Shown: positions 1 through 7,297 of the stretch, in pieces | How the letters are laid out: the number at the start of each line of letters is the position of its first letter | How positions within the stretch are numbered: the first letter of the stretch is position 1 | Source: Desulfovibrio sp. | GTDB taxonomy: Bacteria > Desulfobacterota > Desulfovibrionia > Desulfovibrionales > Desulfovibrionaceae | Direction: 5' to 3' | NCBI GenBank assembly: GCA_017454325.1 | Contig: JAFTDG010000136.1 | Coordinates: 1 to 54,562 of the forward strand | DNA length: 54,562 nucleotides | Program-made: the position numbers and the translations under genes | Notes under the pieces: model-generated | Seen by the model: the letters and a program-made list of their open reading frames with translations, nothing else | Databases searched by the model: none | What the model was told of the DNA's origin: nothing

Positions 1-956
1 ATGCGGCCATTGGAAATGGTCGTACCGGTCTTTTGCTCAATACGCGAGAACATCTGGGTAAACCACTGGCTCTGGCAGGCTTCCCAGAAGTCGCGGGCTG
101 GTTCTCCGGGCACATGCTCAGCGTTCTCGGCCATGCGCAACAGTTCAGCCTTGCGTTTGGGATCTTTTTCAGTAGCAGCAGCCTCGCGAGCTTTTTCGGC
201 ATGGCGCTTAGCCCAAAGTACAATAGCGTCACAGACGATGATAACAGCTTCCAGGAAGGGACGTTTCTCGCAGTTATCCTTGCAGCTTAGAGGATCAAGA
301 GCGGCCAATTTTTCTTCAGCCTCTTTTTTAATGCCGTTAAAGCCGCGCTTCAGAATTTTGCCATAATCATGCACCCACTGAATGGAGCTGCGGAACGATG
401 CGGTCTCATTCACAATAAAGCGTGAGATCAGCCCCTGGGGATCATCATATGTCAGTTTGTGTACTTCTGGAGGAAGAGAGCGGTTCAAGTCCTCATGAAA
501 TGTCTTGCCCTTCCAGTAGGGAGCGATGTCATTGATGACGCGTTTTGCATCCTCAGGGGTGATAGTGGCAGGTGAGGTAGCGCGGGTGGGCAGGTCGCGA
601 ACAGCGATGTCAAGGAAGTCACCGTCCAGTTCAGGATACAGAATGCCATAACGTCCATCGCAGCCGGCGCGGCCCAGCAACAGTTGATCGTCCTGTACAT
701 AGACGGTCATGTTCTTGGCAATGTGCATAAGAGCTTTTGCCCAGCGCAATACCAGTGGTTGCCCTTCGGTCTCCTTCATGGATTCTGTAAAATAGAGTGC
801 GCGCTCAATATCAATACGCGGTTTTTGCCCTTCAAATCGCTCCAGCAGCTTAAAAACCCTAGTATGTGTTTTACGAAATTTATCTTCTTTTCCTTCGATT
901 TTATCTTGGAGCCGCTGCTCCTGAGGAGACCGGCAATCGCAAGTGACTGTGCTCAT
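1..956 (-). CDS. islA: Isethionate sulfite-lyase, glycyl radical enzyme (N-terminal 318 residues; 3' end outside window)
   Basis: Cytoplasmic glycyl radical enzyme that cleaves the C-S bond of isethionate to acetaldehyde and sulfite, supplying sulfite as electron acceptor. Only the N-terminal part is present, so the catalytic Cys/Glu and the radical Gly loop cannot be seen. With the start at 956 the protein carries FRSSIQWVHD, with Arg at residue 189 and Gln at residue 193. These are the positions I recall for the sulfonate-binding Arg/Gln of characterised IslA, which supports both the assignment and the start. The stretch FSRIEQKTGTTISNGR near the window edge is also typical of the family. 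AGGAG lies 7 bases before the chosen ATG; another ATG is immediately upstream. It is divergent from the TRAP operon at 1535, and a sigma-54-like promoter lies at 1038-1051. A related sulfonate lyase such as HpsG is the main alternative. The radical-activating partner is not in the window. Confidence 0.85.
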   Translation of the reverse strand, partial: MSTVTCDCRSPQEQRLQDKIEGKEDKFRKTHTRVFKLLERFEGQKPRIDIERALYFTESMKETEGQPLVLRWAKALMHIAKNMTVYVQDDQLLLGRAGCDGRYGILYPELDGDFLDIAVRDLPTRATSPATITPEDAKRVINDIAPYWKGKTFHEDLNRSLPPEVHKLTYDDPQGLISRFIVNETASFRSSIQWVHDYGKILKRGFNGIKKEAEEKLAALDPLSCKDNCEKRPFLEAVIIVCDAIVLWAKRHAEKAREAAATEKDPKRKAELLRMAENAEHVPGEPARDFWEACQSQWFTQMFSRIEQKTGTTISNGR

Positions 957-1037
957 CATAATACTCCTGAAAGTTAGTGTTGCACGTGGGGCAAACACCC
1001 CCCACACGTTAAAAACATGCCTAATGCGCACAAATAA

Positions 1038-1051
1038 GCATAGAACATGCC
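1038..1051 (-). promoter_or_regulatory. Candidate sigma-54 promoter for islA
   Basis: On the minus strand the sequence reads TGGCATGTTCTATGCT, with GG at 1051-1050 and GC at 1039-1038. This gives the obligatory GG-N10-GC spacing, and the TGGCA -24 box is near consensus. Transcription would start near 1026 and give a leader of about 70 nt before the islA ATG at 956. The call rests on motif and spacing only. A matching element in the other orientation at 1430-1443 and repeated motifs between them strengthen it. Confidence 0.55.
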
Positions 1052-1135
1052 ATATTTTTAACTTATTAAAATAATTAATCTTTGAAAAAAATATTACATT
1101 TTGTTTTTCTAATCATCATATAGATACTGTACTAT

Positions 1136-1327
1136 GTTGCTTTTTTGCATCAGTCAGGAGTGATTTTCGATAATTATGGTGTCAAACTAGTTGCAAATAT
1201 GCATCACAGGTTTTGAGTTACCCTTAGAAAGGAACCAGATTATAGCAGAATGCGTAAATATAATTTATTTCACAAAGTAAAAATTTTCCTAATAGGGATA
1301 TTTCTCACTTGTTGCAATTATGCGACT
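1136..1327 (+). repeat. Three copies of GTTGC-N5-TGC motif, candidate activator sites
   Basis: The motif occurs at 1136-1152 (GTTGCTTTTTTGCATCA), 1190-1206 (GTTGCAAATATGCATCA) and 1311-1327 (GTTGCAATTATGCGACT), all in the same orientation. The first two share the TGCATCA right half; the third diverges there. They sit between two divergent sigma-54-like promoters, roughly 85-280 bp from either. This is where upstream activating sequences of a sigma-54 enhancer-binding protein would be expected. The regulator is not encoded next to them inside the window. Confidence 0.5.
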
Positions 1328-1429
1328 TTAAAAAATTTTTTATTCAGTCCATAGGAGATGCTTATCTGTAATATGCTGAAAATAAAGAAATTTTATGGGC
1401 ATACCCTGTTGCCATGCCATTTAATTTCT

Positions 1430-1443
1430 GGCATATATAGTGC
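1430..1443 (+). promoter_or_regulatory. Candidate sigma-54 promoter for the TRAP operon
   Basis: The sequence TGGCATATATAGTGCAT has GG at 1430-1431 and GC at 1442-1443, again GG-N10-GC with a TGGCAT -24 box. The predicted start near 1455 falls at the beginning of the hairpin at 1450-1494 and gives a leader of about 80 nt before dctP. The -12 half is GTGC rather than TTGC, so the match is imperfect. Confidence 0.5.
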
Positions 1444-1449
1444 ATGTAC

Positions 1450-1494
1450 AAAAAATCACATACTAGGGAGCTAGGGCCTCCCTTGTGATTTTTT
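1450..1494 (+). promoter_or_regulatory. Leader hairpin with T-run ahead of dctP (attenuator-like)
   Basis: AAAAAATCACA (1450-1460) pairs with TGTGATTTTTT (1484-1494), and inside this AGGGAG (1465-1470) pairs with CTCCCT (1478-1483). A four-base bulge lies on the left side. The right arm ends in a T-run, so the structure resembles an intrinsic terminator although no plus-strand gene lies upstream. It would sit in the 5' leader of the TRAP mRNA and could act as an attenuator, a stabilising 5' hairpin or, less likely, a protein operator. Confidence 0.55.
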
Positions 1495-1534
1495 TGTTCT
1501 GCTCTTCAATACCTTTAACCAAACAGGAGTAGAG

Positions 1535-2653
1535 ATGCGTAAACAATTTGGTGTGATCTTCCTTTCCCTGTGCATAGCCATCGGCGGCCTCGCCGGAAGC
1601 GCTATGGCAAAAGAAAAGCTCCAGATCCAAACCGCTCTGACCAACTCCTCTATCTACATGAGGACTCTGGAACGCTTTAAGGCCAATGTTGAAAAACTGT
1701 CCAAAGGCGAGCTGGAAGTCGAGCTTCTTGCCGCTGGCGCCATTGTTAAACCCTTTGAAATCTATGGTGCCGTAAGCGAAGGCTTGGTTAACGGTGGCAT
1801 GGCCTGGACCCACTACAACTCCGGTCTGAACCCCGCTGGTACGCTGTTCTCCGCTCCCTGCGGCGGTATCGGCTATGGACTGGACCAAGCTTCTGTCATG
1901 GCCTGGATCTTCGAGGGTAACGGTGGCAAACTGCTTAACAGGTATTATCAGGAAGCCTGCAAGCAGGATATCGTGGCATTTGCCGTGCTGCCAATGGGCC
2001 CCGAAGCTTTTGGCTGGTTCCACAAAACCTACACTACGCTTGAAGAGATCAACAAGCTGAAATTCCGCTGCCCTCCCGGAGTACCTGCTGAAATCTTCAA
2101 AGAGATGGGCATGCCTGCCGTTTCCATGGGTGGCCCAGACATTATTCCCGCAGCCCAGAAGGGCGTCATTGACTGCGCCGAATGGATCGCTCCGGCGGAA
2201 GACATCGCCATGGGCTTCGATCAGATTTGGAAGCACCTCTATCTGCAGGGACTGCATCAGGCACTTTCCATCGGCGACGTTGTCATCAACAAGACATGGT
2301 ATGACAAGCTGCCTGAAAACCTGCGTGCTATCCTGAATATTTGCCTGAAGCTGTGCGTTGTCGATCAGAACAATATGAACATTAAGCTGCATTCCGAAGC
2401 TCTCAAGAAGATGGTGGAAGGCGGCGTTGTTCTCGACCAGACTCCGCCCGAGTATTACAACGCCTTCATGAAGGCCACCCGTGCCGTGTTTGCCCGCTAT
2501 GCTGCCAAGGACGCTTTCTTTAAGGAAGTCATGGACAGCGAAATCGCCTGGGCCAAGCTGACGGTGCCCTTCCAGATGCGCGCCAACGGCCTGTACTACA
2601 CCCTTGCCAAGACAGCTATGGATGAAGGTCTAATCACCGACTACAAGAAGTAG
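1535..2653 (+). CDS. dctP: TRAP transporter substrate-binding protein, probably for isethionate
   Basis: Periplasmic solute-binding subunit (372 aa) of a tripartite ATP-independent transporter. It has an N-terminal signal peptide ending near AMA-KEK, and the DctP fold is seen in TALTNSSIYMRTLERF and in the central RCPPGVPAEIFKEMG segment, whose Arg is the usual carboxylate/sulfonate ligand position. AGGAG stands six bases before the ATG. It is the first gene of dctP-dctQ-dctM, divergent from islA. Isethionate-specific TRAP systems (IseKLM) are known from desulfovibrios, so isethionate is the likely substrate. The family is clear, while the substrate is inferred from context. Confidence 0.88.
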   Translation: MRKQFGVIFLSLCIAIGGLAGSAMAKEKLQIQTALTNSSIYMRTLERFKANVEKLSKGELEVELLAAGAIVKPFEIYGAVSEGLVNGGMAWTHYNSGLNPAGTLFSAPCGGIGYGLDQASVMAWIFEGNGGKLLNRYYQEACKQDIVAFAVLPMGPEAFGWFHKTYTTLEEINKLKFRCPPGVPAEIFKEMGMPAVSMGGPDIIPAAQKGVIDCAEWIAPAEDIAMGFDQIWKHLYLQGLHQALSIGDVVINKTWYDKLPENLRAILNICLKLCVVDQNNMNIKLHSEALKKMVEGGVVLDQTPPEYYNAFMKATRAVFARYAAKDAFFKEVMDSEIAWAKLTVPFQMRANGLYYTLAKTAMDEGLITDYKK

Positions 2654-2682
2654 TCATAACTGTGTCATAAGTTGCCCTTGGA

Positions 2683-2715
2683 GCCGGAGGGGGGATCGCC
2701 TTCCTCCGGCTTTTT
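2683..2715 (+). terminator. Intercistronic hairpin between dctP and dctQ
   Basis: GCCGGAGG (2683-2690) pairs with CCTCCGGC (2703-2710) and is followed by TTTTT. Its place between the binding-protein gene and the membrane-subunit genes suggests partial termination or 3' mRNA protection, which would give more DctP than DctQM. The dctQ ribosome-binding site GGAGG follows at once. Confidence 0.7.
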
Positions 2716-2724
2716 GGAGGAAAT

Positions 2725-3339
2725 ATGGGATACACCTATGAACAGGCCATGGCACAAGTGCCATCCTGGGCTCATAAAATAATTACTTTTTTTGATGGTG
2801 TGAGCGGTTTCGTAGGTAAAGCCGCGTCATGGCTGTGTGTGCCCATGATTGCCTTTCTAATATGCGAAGTTTTCTTGCGATATGGCTTTAATAAGCCGAC
2901 TGTATGGGCCAATGATTTGACCGTACTCTGTTATGGCATCATGTACATGCTGGCTTCCCCCTACTGTCTGCGCGACGGCGGGCATGTGCGCACCGACTTT
3001 TTTTACCACAGCTGGAGCGTGCGCACCAAAGCTCTTTCCGACATGGCACATTATATTTTTTTCTTCTATCCGGCACACATCATCTTTCTGTATGTGGGTT
3101 GGCAATATTTTGCCAGTTCCTTCGCCAAGCTGGAATCCTCTCCGGAAAGCAGCTGGGGCATGTGGATCTGGCCTGCCAAGGGTGCCATCGTCATCTATAT
3201 CGTCCTCACGATGACGCAGGGCTTTGCGGAGCTCCTCAAATGCTGGTATCGGTTTAAAACCAAGGTAGACTTGTGGCATGACAGCCCCGAGGCCGATGTA
3301 CACGATTCTTCTGCGGCTGAAAGCAAGCCCGAGGCATAA
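2725..3339 (+). CDS. dctQ: TRAP transporter small membrane subunit DctQ
   Basis: Small integral membrane subunit (204 aa) of the TRAP system. Hydrophobic segments lie at about residues 30-55, 68-85, 102-130 and 147-170, the four-helix pattern of DctQ. The sequence ends in a charged cytoplasmic tail (KSKPEA and the acidic stretch before it) that is longer than in many homologues. GGAGG stands four bases before the start. It follows dctP after an intercistronic hairpin and is 11 bases before dctM, so the three subunits are co-transcribed. Confidence 0.85.
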   Translation: MGYTYEQAMAQVPSWAHKIITFFDGVSGFVGKAASWLCVPMIAFLICEVFLRYGFNKPTVWANDLTVLCYGIMYMLASPYCLRDGGHVRTDFFYHSWSVRTKALSDMAHYIFFFYPAHIIFLYVGWQYFASSFAKLESSPESSWGMWIWPAKGAIVIYIVLTMTQGFAELLKCWYRFKTKVDLWHDSPEADVHDSSAAESKPEA

Positions 3340-3350
3340 GGGGTTACGCA

Positions 3351-4670
3351 ATGTCACATAACGAAATGCTTGCCATGCTGTCGCTCGTCGGCATGTTCGC
3401 TCTCTTCTGTTTTGGCTTCCCCATCGCCTACACCATGCTGTTCGCCGGCGTTCTTTTTGGATTTCTGGGCATAGGCTGGAAGCTGGTCACCTATCTGCTC
3501 ACCGTACAGTTTTATCAGGTCATGAACGATTCCGTCATGGTGGCCATACCATTCTTTCTGATTATGGGGTATCTGCTTGAGGGCGCCGGCCTCATGGAGC
3601 GTCTCTTCTCCGCCTTCCAGAAACTCTTCGCCAAGCTGCCAGGTTCCCTGTATATGGCCGTCATCTCCACAGGAACGCTTTTTGCGGCGGCAACGGGCAT
3701 CGTGGGTTCATCCGTCAATTTGCTCTGCGTGATGGCCGAACCAACCATGCGCAAGGGTGGCTACGATGTACGCATGGGCGCTGGCTCAATTGCTGCTGCC
3801 GGAACTCTGGGCATCCTCATCCCGCCGAGCATCATGCTCGTCGTGCTCGGCCCCATGGTAGGCGTGCCCGTCACAGACCTATTTATTGCGGCTGTTCCTC
3901 CAGGGCTTCTGCTGGCCAGCCTGTACATTCTTTATTCGCTGATAAAGTGCTCCATTTGGCCCAAGTACGGCCCTCCCCTTCCTCCTGAACTCCGCCCCAA
4001 GTCCGGCGGTGAAGTCATGAGGGAACTGCTTGTCGGTGCCATACCCCTGCTTCTCCTTATTCTTTCCGTGCTTGGCAGCATCATGTTCGGCCTTGCCACA
4101 CCGACGGAGGCATCCGCCTGCGGTGCCTTCGCCTCCATCGTCATGGTCATCGCCTACCGCAAGTTCACATGGCGCAGCTTTGCCAAGGCCATGTTTGCCA
4201 CTGCCAAGATGTCGGCAATGATCCTGATCATGATCGCCTCTTGCAACTTCTTTGGCGCCGTGTTCTCCCGCCTAGGCGGCGCAACATACCTTTCCAACCT
4301 TCTATTAAGCATGAATGTGCCCCCCATGGCCATGCTCTGCATGATACTCGTGATCATCTTTTTCATGGGCTGGGCCATGGAATGGATTCCCATCGTCCTC
4401 ATCCTCATTCCGCTGCTACTGCCGGTTGTGGACGCCATGGGATATGACAAGCTATGGTTCTGCATGCTTGTTGCCGTTACGCTGCAAACATCGTGGCTCT
4501 CGCCGCCGGTTGCCCTGTCAGCCTATTTTATCAAGGGCGCATTACCGCACTGGAAACTTACCGATATCTACGCCGGCATGTTCCAGTACATTTGCTGCCA
4601 GCTTATAGGAGTCGGTCTGATTCTTGTCTTCCCGGAAATTCTCACCCTGCTTTCCAGGTTTGTTAAATAG
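3351..4670 (+). CDS. dctM: TRAP transporter large permease subunit DctM
   Basis: The sodium-coupled permease subunit (439 aa, normal length) of the TRAP transporter. It has about twelve hydrophobic segments and the family signatures MGYLLEGAGLMERLFSAF, GTLGILIPPSIMLVVLG and TLQTSWLSPPVALSAYF. It lies directly downstream of dctQ. Together with dctP and dctQ it would import the sulfonate cleaved by the divergently encoded IslA. The family is certain; the substrate is inferred from the neighbourhood. Confidence 0.9.
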   Translation: MSHNEMLAMLSLVGMFALFCFGFPIAYTMLFAGVLFGFLGIGWKLVTYLLTVQFYQVMNDSVMVAIPFFLIMGYLLEGAGLMERLFSAFQKLFAKLPGSLYMAVISTGTLFAAATGIVGSSVNLLCVMAEPTMRKGGYDVRMGAGSIAAAGTLGILIPPSIMLVVLGPMVGVPVTDLFIAAVPPGLLLASLYILYSLIKCSIWPKYGPPLPPELRPKSGGEVMRELLVGAIPLLLLILSVLGSIMFGLATPTEASACGAFASIVMVIAYRKFTWRSFAKAMFATAKMSAMILIMIASCNFFGAVFSRLGGATYLSNLLLSMNVPPMAMLCMILVIIFFMGWAMEWIPIVLILIPLLLPVVDAMGYDKLWFCMLVAVTLQTSWLSPPVALSAYFIKGALPHWKLTDIYAGMFQYICCQLIGVGLILVFPEILTLLSRFVK

Positions 4671-4681
4671 GCACTGCAACT

Positions 4682-5332
4682 ATGCGCACACTACTTGCCG
4701 AAAAACTCATAATCGGCCTTATCGCCGCCATGCTCCTCTTACCGGGAGCGGCGGCGGCCGTACCTTTGCTTCATGGATTTGAGTACGGCACCCCCATGTC
4801 GGTGATAGCAGAACGTGAGGGTGCCGTCCTTGGCCAAGAAGCCTATAAAGACAATGTGTTTTTCAAGGGTGTGCAATGGGCAGGATACACCTGGACGGCG
4901 CAATGCTATTTTTCTGCAGTAGGACTTAATGGGGTAACGCTGTATTCAGCCTATTCCCGACAGCTGCTCAATCGGGTGACTGCCCATCTGAAGGAACAAA
5001 AATTTCAGCTGCTGGGAATGATCATAGACGACAAAGCACTGGATATGATCAGCCTGGTCAAGTTAGGTGGCATCGAGTCCTTCCAGAAGCGCTTTCACGA
5101 GCTTACAAGTGACAAGGTTCCGCAAAAAATCAGCTATGAATGGTTTGACGGGAATAAAATCCCTCAGGATCAGCTGAACAACACAGCATCACTTGGTCAG
5201 TTGCTCATGCTTGTTCCCATGGATACAATGCAAATTGAAATCACACAGAGCGCAACTGGAGAAAAACTGGAGAACAGCATGCTGGCCATTCATTTCTCCT
5301 TTCCGGTGATGGATGCAATGAAAAAAAAGTAA
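4682..5332 (+). CDS. Periplasmic protein of unknown function in the sulfonate locus
   Basis: A 216 aa protein with a clean signal peptide (hydrophobic core IIGLIAAMLLLPGAAAA, cleavage about residue 26) and no further membrane segment. I do not recognise the mature domain. It contains FEYGTPMSVIAEREGAV near the start and ends in a lysine tail. The gene begins 11 bases after dctM, so it is probably translated from the same mRNA. A periplasmic accessory role linked to substrate binding or sensing is possible, but nothing in the sequence shows it. Confidence 0.75.
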   Translation: MRTLLAEKLIIGLIAAMLLLPGAAAAVPLLHGFEYGTPMSVIAEREGAVLGQEAYKDNVFFKGVQWAGYTWTAQCYFSAVGLNGVTLYSAYSRQLLNRVTAHLKEQKFQLLGMIIDDKALDMISLVKLGGIESFQKRFHELTSDKVPQKISYEWFDGNKIPQDQLNNTASLGQLLMLVPMDTMQIEITQSATGEKLENSMLAIHFSFPVMDAMKKK

Positions 5333-5453
5333 CTGAACGTATTGTTTGCAATACCACCCAATATTCCAACGATACCTTTGTGCATTATGGTGAATATGTA
5401 GCTCCACCGTTTGCACATAACCTCTACCTTTATCAGTCAGGAGACGCTATCGT

Positions 5454-6287
5454 ATGAAATGCATTGATTTCCGCTTCCGCCCCAACACGCCTGAGATAAT
5501 TGACGGCATCAAAAACAGCTCTATGTTCAAGGCAGCCTGCAAGGCCATCGGCTTTGATGCGCGTAAACCACAACCCCTCGCTGACATCGTGAAAGATCTT
5601 GACAGCATGGAAGTGGAACTGGGCGTCATCACCGGACGCGACTGCGAAACCACATATGGATTCCCTGCCAACAATGGAAGCGTGCTTGAATTTTGTCGTG
5701 CCTATCCCAAAAAGTTTGTGGGATTCTGGGGCATTGATCCACACAAAAAGCGTGCAGCCCTGGATGAAATGGAAAAAGTCGTCAAGGAATACGGCATGAG
5801 GGGCATTGCCATTGACCCCTATCTTGCCCACATTCCCGCCTCTGAAGCACGCTTCTATCCCCTCTATACCCGCTGCTGCGATTTGAACATTCCCGTGTTC
5901 ATTACCATGGCTCCACCGCCGCAGGTACCTGGCGCCATACTGGAATACGCTGACCCGCGTGATGTAGACAAAGTTGCACGCGATTTTCCTGAACTCACGA
6001 TCATCATGAGTCATGGCGGGTATCCATTTGTCAATGAAGCCATCTACACCTGCCTGCGCAACGCCAACGTATATATGGATATTTCCGAATATGAGCGGGC
6101 CCCCATGATTGATATCTATGTACGTGCCATGAATGACCTCATCAGTGATAAGGTCATCTTTGCCAGTGCGCACCCCTTTGTGGAACTGCGTGATGCTCTG
6201 GAAGCCTACAAGGCTTTCCCACTCAAGGAAGACGTACGTCGAAAGGTTATGTACGAAAACGCAAAACGCGTTCTTGGATTAGCATAG
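5454..6287 (+). CDS. Amidohydrolase-fold (Amidohydro_2-like) protein with degenerate metal site
   Basis: A 277 aa cytoplasmic protein with the TIM-barrel layout of the amidohydrolase-2 family, including RGIAIDPYL, LNIPVFI, IIMSHGGYPFVNEAIY and the C-terminal YENAKRVLGL. The usual N-terminal HxH metal motif is replaced by Arg-Phe-Arg (D5-F-R-F-R9). The histidine expected after PVFI is Thr, and the final catalytic Asp region reads FASAHPF. Only His187 of the standard ligands remains. It may therefore be a non-metal lyase/hydratase-like member or a binding protein. AGGAG precedes the start. It lies 121 bases after the unknown gene and before a terminator, so it is the last gene of the operon. 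Confidence 0.75.
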   Translation: MKCIDFRFRPNTPEIIDGIKNSSMFKAACKAIGFDARKPQPLADIVKDLDSMEVELGVITGRDCETTYGFPANNGSVLEFCRAYPKKFVGFWGIDPHKKRAALDEMEKVVKEYGMRGIAIDPYLAHIPASEARFYPLYTRCCDLNIPVFITMAPPPQVPGAILEYADPRDVDKVARDFPELTIIMSHGGYPFVNEAIYTCLRNANVYMDISEYERAPMIDIYVRAMNDLISDKVIFASAHPFVELRDALEAYKAFPLKEDVRRKVMYENAKRVLGLA

Positions 6288-6346
6288 CCGCAGAATGAGA
6301 TATTCCTCTGGCGTCAGGCCATAAAAAGTTAATGTAACACATTAAT

Positions 6347-6382
6347 AAAGGGCACGCGATACATACCGATGTGCCCTTTTTT
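6347..6382 (+). terminator. Rho-independent terminator of the TRAP/amidohydrolase operon
   Basis: GGGCAC (6350-6355) pairs with GTGCCC (6371-6376) and is followed by six T. Flanking AAA/TTT extend the stem. It ends the operon starting at dctP. Confidence 0.8.
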
Positions 6383-6411
6383 CAACACAATTTTTAACAC
6401 TGGAGCGGCAT

Positions 6412-7209
6412 ATGCCCTTGACAGTTGGATGCATTGGATGTGGCAACAAGGGAAGTGCCATCTTGGCGGGGCTTGCCCGCAAAGGGGGATATGTACTTTG
6501 TGGCTATAACCGCAGCCAGGAAAAGATGTATCCGCTAGAGAAACTGGGAATCCAGCGTCTGGAAAGCCCTATTGCTGTGGCAAAGACAGCAGATATACTG
6601 GTACTGGCTGTAAAACCCTATCAGATAGAAGCCATACTGCAGGAGCTACATGAAGGCCTTAACAAAAATACGGTTCTGGTTTCAGTAGCTGCTGGCATTG
6701 GGCGTGAGCGCCTTGCGAGGGCTATAGATAACGCATGCCCGGTTGTACGCTGCATGCCCAATACGCCTGCTCTGGCAGGCAAGGGAGTCTTTGCCCTCTG
6801 TTTTGAAGACCCAACATTATCTGGTACACAAATAGACACTATCCGTACCCTTTTTTCTGCATTGGGCTTGTGCATAGATATGCCGGAAAGCAAATTCACT
6901 GCATTTTCCGCTCTGATAGGTGCTGGACCGGCATACGTTTTTGCCATGATGCAGGGCATGGTTCAGGCCGGTGTAACACTGGGCTTCCAGCATAGTGAAG
7001 CCCGGGAGATGGTAACCGCCTTATTTGACGGTTGCGCTGCCATGGCTGGCAGCAGCACAACGCCACTCATGCAGCTGCGCGATGCGGTATGTTCCCCGGG
7101 AGGATTAACCATAGCCGGCGTCAACGTGCTTGACAGGGCAGGTCTGGCTGGTTTGCTTGTTGAAGCCGTTCTTGCAGCAAATATACGCGGAAAAGAAATG
7201 GAAGCGTAG
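6412..7209 (+). CDS. proC: Pyrroline-5-carboxylate reductase
   Basis: Catalyses the last step of proline synthesis, NAD(P)H-dependent reduction of 1-pyrroline-5-carboxylate, in the cytoplasm. At 265 aa it has the family length. It shows the Rossmann motif GCIGCGNKGSAI at the N-terminus, VVRCMPNTPA in the middle, and the C-terminal dimerisation/substrate signature with GAGPAYVF and LRDAVCSPGGLTIAGVNVL. It appears to be transcribed alone, between the terminator at 6347-6382 and an inverted repeat at 7232-7269. Confidence 0.95.
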   Translation: MPLTVGCIGCGNKGSAILAGLARKGGYVLCGYNRSQEKMYPLEKLGIQRLESPIAVAKTADILVLAVKPYQIEAILQELHEGLNKNTVLVSVAAGIGRERLARAIDNACPVVRCMPNTPALAGKGVFALCFEDPTLSGTQIDTIRTLFSALGLCIDMPESKFTAFSALIGAGPAYVFAMMQGMVQAGVTLGFQHSEAREMVTALFDGCAAMAGSSTTPLMQLRDAVCSPGGLTIAGVNVLDRAGLAGLLVEAVLAANIRGKEMEA

Positions 7210-7231
7210 CTATACCTCCCAGTTTTCCAAA

Positions 7232-7269
7232 GGCAATGCCCGGCGTGCATACCCCCCCCGGGCGTTGCC
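7232..7269. terminator. Inverted repeat between convergent genes
   Basis: GGCAATGCCCGG (7232-7243) and CCGGGCGTTGCC (7258-7269) pair with one G-T pair. There is no T-run. The position between the ends of proC and the AMIN-domain gene fits a bidirectional end structure. Confidence 0.5.
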
Positions 7270-7297
7270 AGTGTCGGAAGGCGTAACTATCTATCCT

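Noticed and set aside
1463..2392. Long minus-strand reading frame (309 codons) opposite dctP
   Set aside because: It is a mirror frame of a high-quality dctP gene and has no recognised domain, ribosome-binding site or neighbours.
5433..6173. Minus-strand 246-codon frame opposite the amidohydrolase-fold gene
   Set aside because: The plus-strand gene has family similarity, a good ribosome-binding site and operon context; the mirror frame has none.
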